Shown here: in pieces, positions 5,533-6,094 of the stretch | Position numbering within the stretch: position 1 is the stretch's first letter | Layout of the letters: each line of letters opens with the position of its first letter | NCBI GenBank assembly: GCA_009885425.1 | Contig: VFKS01000317.1 | Span: 1 to 6,094, forward strand | Length of the DNA stretch: 6,094 nt | DNA from: Novosphingobium sp. | GTDB lineage: Bacteria; Pseudomonadota; Alphaproteobacteria; Sphingomonadales; Sphingomonadaceae | Reading direction: 5' to 3' | The notes under the pieces: model-generated | What the model was told of the DNA's origin: nothing | Databases searched by the model: none | The model's input: the letters and a program-made list of their open reading frames with translations, nothing else | Position numbers and translations under genes: made by a program

Positions 5533-6094
5533 CGGTGAAGGAATAGCCTGCGCCGTAGAGCGTCTCGATCCCGCTAAAGTCCCGGTCAGCGCTGCGGAAC
5601 TTGCGGCGCAGTCGCTTGATATGGCTGTCGATCGTCCGGTCATCGACGAACACATCGTCGCTATACGCTGCATCCATCAGCTGGTTGCGGCTTTTGATAA
5701 CCCCCGGGCGAATCGCCAGTGCCTCCAGAATCATGAATTCGGTCACTGTCAGCGAAACCGGCTGGCCCGCCCAGCTGACGCGGTGGCGGGTCGGATCCAT
5801 TTCAAGCCGTCCGCGCAGGATCAGGTCGGCCGCGGGTTGCTGCGTATCGCGGGCATCGTCGCGGACCAGTTCGGCCCGCCGCAGGATTGCGCGAATCCGG
5901 GCGACTAGCAGCCGCTGGCTGAATGGCTTGGCGATATAGTCGTCCGCGCCCATCGCGAGGCCGAGTGCCTCGTCGGTTTCCTCATCCTTGCTGGTCAGCA
6001 GGATCACCGGCAGTGCGCTTTTCTCGCGCAGTTTCTGCAGCAGTTCGAGTCCGTCCATCCGCGGCATCTTGATATCGCAGACTGCCAGATCAGG
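5525..6094 (-). CDS. chvI: Response regulator ChvI (OmpR/PhoB type), N-terminus outside window
   Basis: The frame is open from the window edge to a TGA at 5525-5527, giving 189 visible residues of an expected ~230-240. The first ~45-50 residues (the start of the receiver domain) are missing. The visible part begins [19 protein letters not shown], where the aspartate in CDIK (codon 6074-6076) is the phosphorylation site. It continues with the [12 protein letters not shown] switch region, then [15 protein letters not shown] with the conserved lysine. The C-terminal winged-helix DNA-binding domain contains [30 protein letters not shown] and the final wing [10 protein letters not shown]. The IKMPRMDG and TSKDEE blocks are typical of ChvI. 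It is the cognate partner of the downstream kinase, whose start codon overlaps its end by 8 nt (ATGGCTGA). A methionine at 6065-6067 lies inside the receiver domain and is not the start. The promoter lies outside the window. Confidence 0.94.
   Translation of the reverse strand, partial: PDLAVCDIKMPRMDGLELLQKLREKSALPVILLTSKDEETDEALGLAMGADDYIAKPFSQRLLVARIRAILRRAELVRDDARDTQQPAADLILRGRLEMDPTRHRVSWAGQPVSLTVTEFMILEALAIRPGVIKSRNQLMDAAYSDDVFVDDRTIDSHIKRLRRKFRSADRDFSGIETLYGAGYSFTDG

Noticed and set aside
5533..5673. Upstream extension of chvG by 47 codons to an ATG at 5673
   Set aside because: It would overlap chvI by about 150 nt and add a residue stretch unlike any kinase N-terminus. The ATG at 5532 gives a normal charged N-terminus and TM1.
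6065..6067. ATG as the start of chvI
   Set aside because: It lies three codons after the phosphorylation-site aspartate, inside the receiver domain, so the real start must be beyond 6094.

Overview
The window reads as a core chromosomal segment of an alphaproteobacterium, most likely a member of the Sphingomonadales (Erythrobacter/Sphingomonas type). This is inferred from the high G+C, the gene order chvI-chvG-hprK-rapZ-EIIA(Man)-ptsH, the short HprK lacking the N-terminal domain, and the family-level look of the proteins. I see no mobile element, RNA gene, CRISPR array or sign of recent transfer. Codon use and base composition look even throughout.

Layout. Positions 1-530 carry the 3' part of a plus-strand gene for an unrecognised protein. 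It meets head-on a minus-strand META-domain lipoprotein gene (527-916), and both genes stop within the same CTAG tetramer. Everything from 6094 down to 960 is on the minus strand and nearly contiguous. In transcription order it is chvI (5' end outside the window), chvG (8-nt overlap), hprK (4-nt ATGA overlap), a 79-nt spacer with a strong hairpin, rapZ, an 82-nt spacer with a second hairpin, a mannose-type EIIA, a 21-nt gap, ptsH (HPr), a 3-nt gap, and a SpoU/TrmH-family RNA methyltransferase with a GTG start. The META lipoprotein gene follows after 43 nt. No gap between genes reaches 300 bases.

How the genes fit together. ChvG (membrane sensor kinase) and ChvI (OmpR-type regulator) form the envelope/acid-stress two-component system of alphaproteobacteria. 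HprK is expected to phosphorylate HPr on a serine. HPr and EIIA also carry histidine phosphorylation sites fed by an enzyme I that is not in the window. No sugar permease domain (EIIB/EIIC) is visible, so this looks like a regulatory phosphorelay rather than a sugar importer. RapZ is a P-loop protein known in enterobacteria as an RNA adaptor controlling glucosamine-6-phosphate synthase; its role here is open.

The gene content is ordinary and known for the group. The points most worth a second look are in RNA and layout: a GC-rich hairpin 2-3 nt after the hprK stop and another after the rapZ stop, a possible alternative fold before the EIIA gene, acidic C-terminal codons that double as Shine-Dalgarno sequences, and the shared stop-codon palindrome.
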